Positions 61,741 through 64,000 of a stretch of DNA of 64,000 bases are shown in pieces. Made by a program: the position numbers and the translations under genes. This DNA comes from Bugulina stolonifera (lineage: Eukaryota > Bryozoa > Gymnolaemata > Cheilostomatida > Bugulidae). The stretch spans positions 19,135,001 through 19,199,000 of the forward strand of contig OW285192.1 in NCBI GenBank assembly GCA_935421135.1, written 5' to 3'. The notes beneath the pieces were generated by a model, which did not search any database, had not been told where the DNA came from, and worked only from the letters and a program-made list of their open reading frames with translations. The first letter of the stretch is position 1. Each line of letters opens with the position of its first letter.

Positions 61741-63405
61741 CTTATATGTACATGTACACTACACTGGTGATGCTACACTATTGACCAATAGGATCGATAG
61801 ATGGATCAATTGCGGTATTCCAGCTTTCTCTGACGTTACTACATCTACCGCGAAGGCACCAGCATCTAAAAGCTATGAATATTATCAGCACTAACCATTG
61901 AGGTCCCCCCCCCCTGTATTGTTGACCATAACCACAATTACATTGCCTTTCCAGCATCAGTTTGGTTCCTAACAACTACATGATGTGACATGGTGAGATC
62001 CTGGACAAATCAATATTATTATACCAGTATTATAGTATGTATGTATTATTATTATTATTATTATAATCTATCTGTTATAAACTTATATGATTATTTCAAA
62101 GCAAGATTTGCCTTGAAAGTTTGATGGACTTGTTCCTTATTAAAACTGAAGTAAAGTAGCTACCCTAGCCTAATTCCCACCACATTTCTTATACTAATAT
62201 TAGAGCATACATGACAACCCCCCCCCCCCAACTGGGACCCTCCTGTTTTCAGAATCAATCTCCTACAAACTTCTCAACTACTGCAAATCCTCTGGATTTA
62301 GACTTGTAGTCAATATTAACTTTTATTTGCTATTTTGGTGACTATAGTCAAGGACATGTAAGCTGACTGCCAAACTGGCACCATGTACATACAAAATTCA
62401 TATGATATAATTTGCTTTGGAGCTATTTCATTTATTAATGCTATGCAAGCTTAGTCTCTCTCCAACCATGTAAATAAAGAACTTTTGTTTGTTTTGGATA
62501 ACAGATAGTACATGTAGCTCATGGTCATATGCGACATCAAATTGTAATTAATGTTCCTTCAACCCCAAACCGCCTCAAAACACGACAGTGACAAAATTGG
62601 TTACAAACAGTCAGGATATGTAGTGTAACAGCCTCTAAAATAATTATTGCATCAATTTACATTAATAATTATTATTTTGTTGTATAATTATCTATACACT
62701 TCTCTTGGACATCATGGCTGTCCTAGTCCTGAGACTTCATATGATAGTATTTGTAGCCCATAAAGTGTGGTCATTTTAAGTAGTTTAGCAGTTAGCAGTC
62801 AAAGAGTCTGTTGTATGGCGCATAAAAACCCTCTCTCTCTTTGATGTCAGCACAACTTGCCGTGTATGATATAGAGCACCTCCTACAGGACAAAGACCTC
62901 CTAGCATAGGCATTGACATTTCATTGAAATCTAGACATCTAGACATATGGGACCAGTGCCTCTACTATGGTTTGGCCATTGGCAGTTCTAGGAGAAGATT
63001 AATGCACCCAAAATGCCTACCAGTATGGATTGTAGCTGACACCTTGAATAAATACGATGGCGTGGTCATTATACATGTATATGTATGCTGCACATGAGAG
63101 TGTGCTTTCATGCATCGTTATGTAATATAATATACAATGTAAATCGTCATGTTTGGAATTTTTGCCTGCATATAATACTGCTAATACAGTACAGCAAAAG
63201 CTGACCAGTCAATGAACCGATCATGCATCAAATTGTTTTAAAAGAATTTCAATATGTCTTGTACAATTAATTGAAATGATGTAGTAACTTGCTCTACCTG
63301 AGCTTTGAAAGCCTCCAGGACACCCAGATAATGTACATATTTGAACACACAATGTACATGTGCTTTCCCATGTACTACCATCTAGCTGTTAATGTTCTAT
63401 AATAT
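61741..63405. other. Upstream region of the MFS gene and spacer
   Basis: No gene recognised. Two C-runs (61907-61916 and 62219-62230) and an (ATT)n run at 62043-62065 are simple sequence. The MFS promoter should lie at the left end, but no motif stands out. Confidence 0.5.
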
Positions 63406-64000
63406 TGTGGTGTTCCAGCTCACTTAGCCTGCACTACTGCACGGACTATATATATACACTTATGCTTGCACAGTTCATTATTATGCATGACTTTATTATT
63501 TACTTATAATTGTCAATAACCTGCCTGGTTCATGTGCTTTATTAACCAATCATGTCTTTGCACTTGTTTACTGCTATTATGCTATTGTTGCAAGCACATT
63601 ATTGTCTATTTCCATTCTAAGTCTTTTTGCCTATAATAGTTAATGACCGCGGTCTTGGATCTTTATCTTATTTACATGTATTAATACATAATTCATTTCT
63701 CACGATTGTAAGCACTTTTTGTGCGTGGCCGACGCTTTTATGATCGGACCTTGGGCACTTTTTAGCCATTTTGTTATGTAATTTCCGGGAACGATACCTT
63801 ATCGTACTGCCCGATCCTCTGTCGACCGTTTTACCGGAAATCTAAATAGTATAAAAGCCAGCACATTTCCTATGCTAAATGAGTTGTTGATTGCGCTCTA
63901 ATAAAGCAACATCTCCTAACTCAACCTACAGAGTCTTAGTCTTGCAGGCAGGCAGCTCCAGCCTTGGTCCCCTGAACCTTTTGCACTCGAGCTTGTCTTC
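63406..64000 (+). mobile_element. LTR copy 3, cut by the window end
   Basis: Begins TGTGGTGTTCCAGC like the other two copies and aligns with copy 2 throughout. It has TATAAAAG at 63850-63857 and an AATAAA at 63900-63905. About 350 bp of the LTR should remain beyond the window, so I cannot say whether it is a solo LTR or the 5' LTR of a full element. It lacks the SINE insertion of copy 2. Confidence 0.85.

Overview
The window looks like invertebrate animal nuclear DNA: AT-rich, intron-rich genes with GT-AG junctions, many minisatellites, and LTR, LINE, SINE-like and inverted-repeat transposons. A sponge is my best guess, from the ABCC5-type transporters and a BCL-2-like protein in a compact locus. 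That is inference and no marker gene settles it. All exon models were read by eye from splice signals and frame continuity, with no transcript evidence.

Layout. 269-4580 (+): 3' part of a multicopper oxidase (laccase-like) gene; its first domain lies upstream of the window. 5880-19173 and 21159-36053 (+): two tandem full-length ABCC5-like exporters (models of 1434 and 1418 aa), each with 29 coding exons, mostly of identical length and phase. 36922-40348 (+): a five-exon BCL-2-family-like gene (301 aa). 44191-61740 (-): an eleven-exon major facilitator transporter resembling SLC18B1 (477 aa), tail-to-tail with the BCL-2-like gene. Its 8.6 kb fourth intron holds a near-complete two-ORF LINE (about 50921-57940), whose 3' UTR carries a 1.27 kb inverted-repeat element. 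Three copies of one LTR family occur: 620-1583 (-), 46126-47207 (+) and 63406 to the window end (+).

The genes do not form an obvious pathway. The ABCC pair and the MFS gene encode membrane transporters, the oxidase is probably extracellular and membrane-tethered, and the BCL-2-like gene would act in cell-death control. The tandem ABCC pair is clearly a gene duplication, with some exon stretches almost identical at DNA level and others diverged.

The most unusual signal is that several minisatellites start at exon borders and their units copy the splice site. There are donor arrays at ABCC-A exon 22, ABCC-B exons 3 and 5, and MFS exon 4, and an acceptor array at MFS exon 9. Each unit carries a stretch of exon plus the GT or AG signal, giving up to a dozen candidate splice sites in a row. 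The LINE ORF1 also begins with what looks like an RNase H1-type hybrid-binding (viroplasmin-like) domain.
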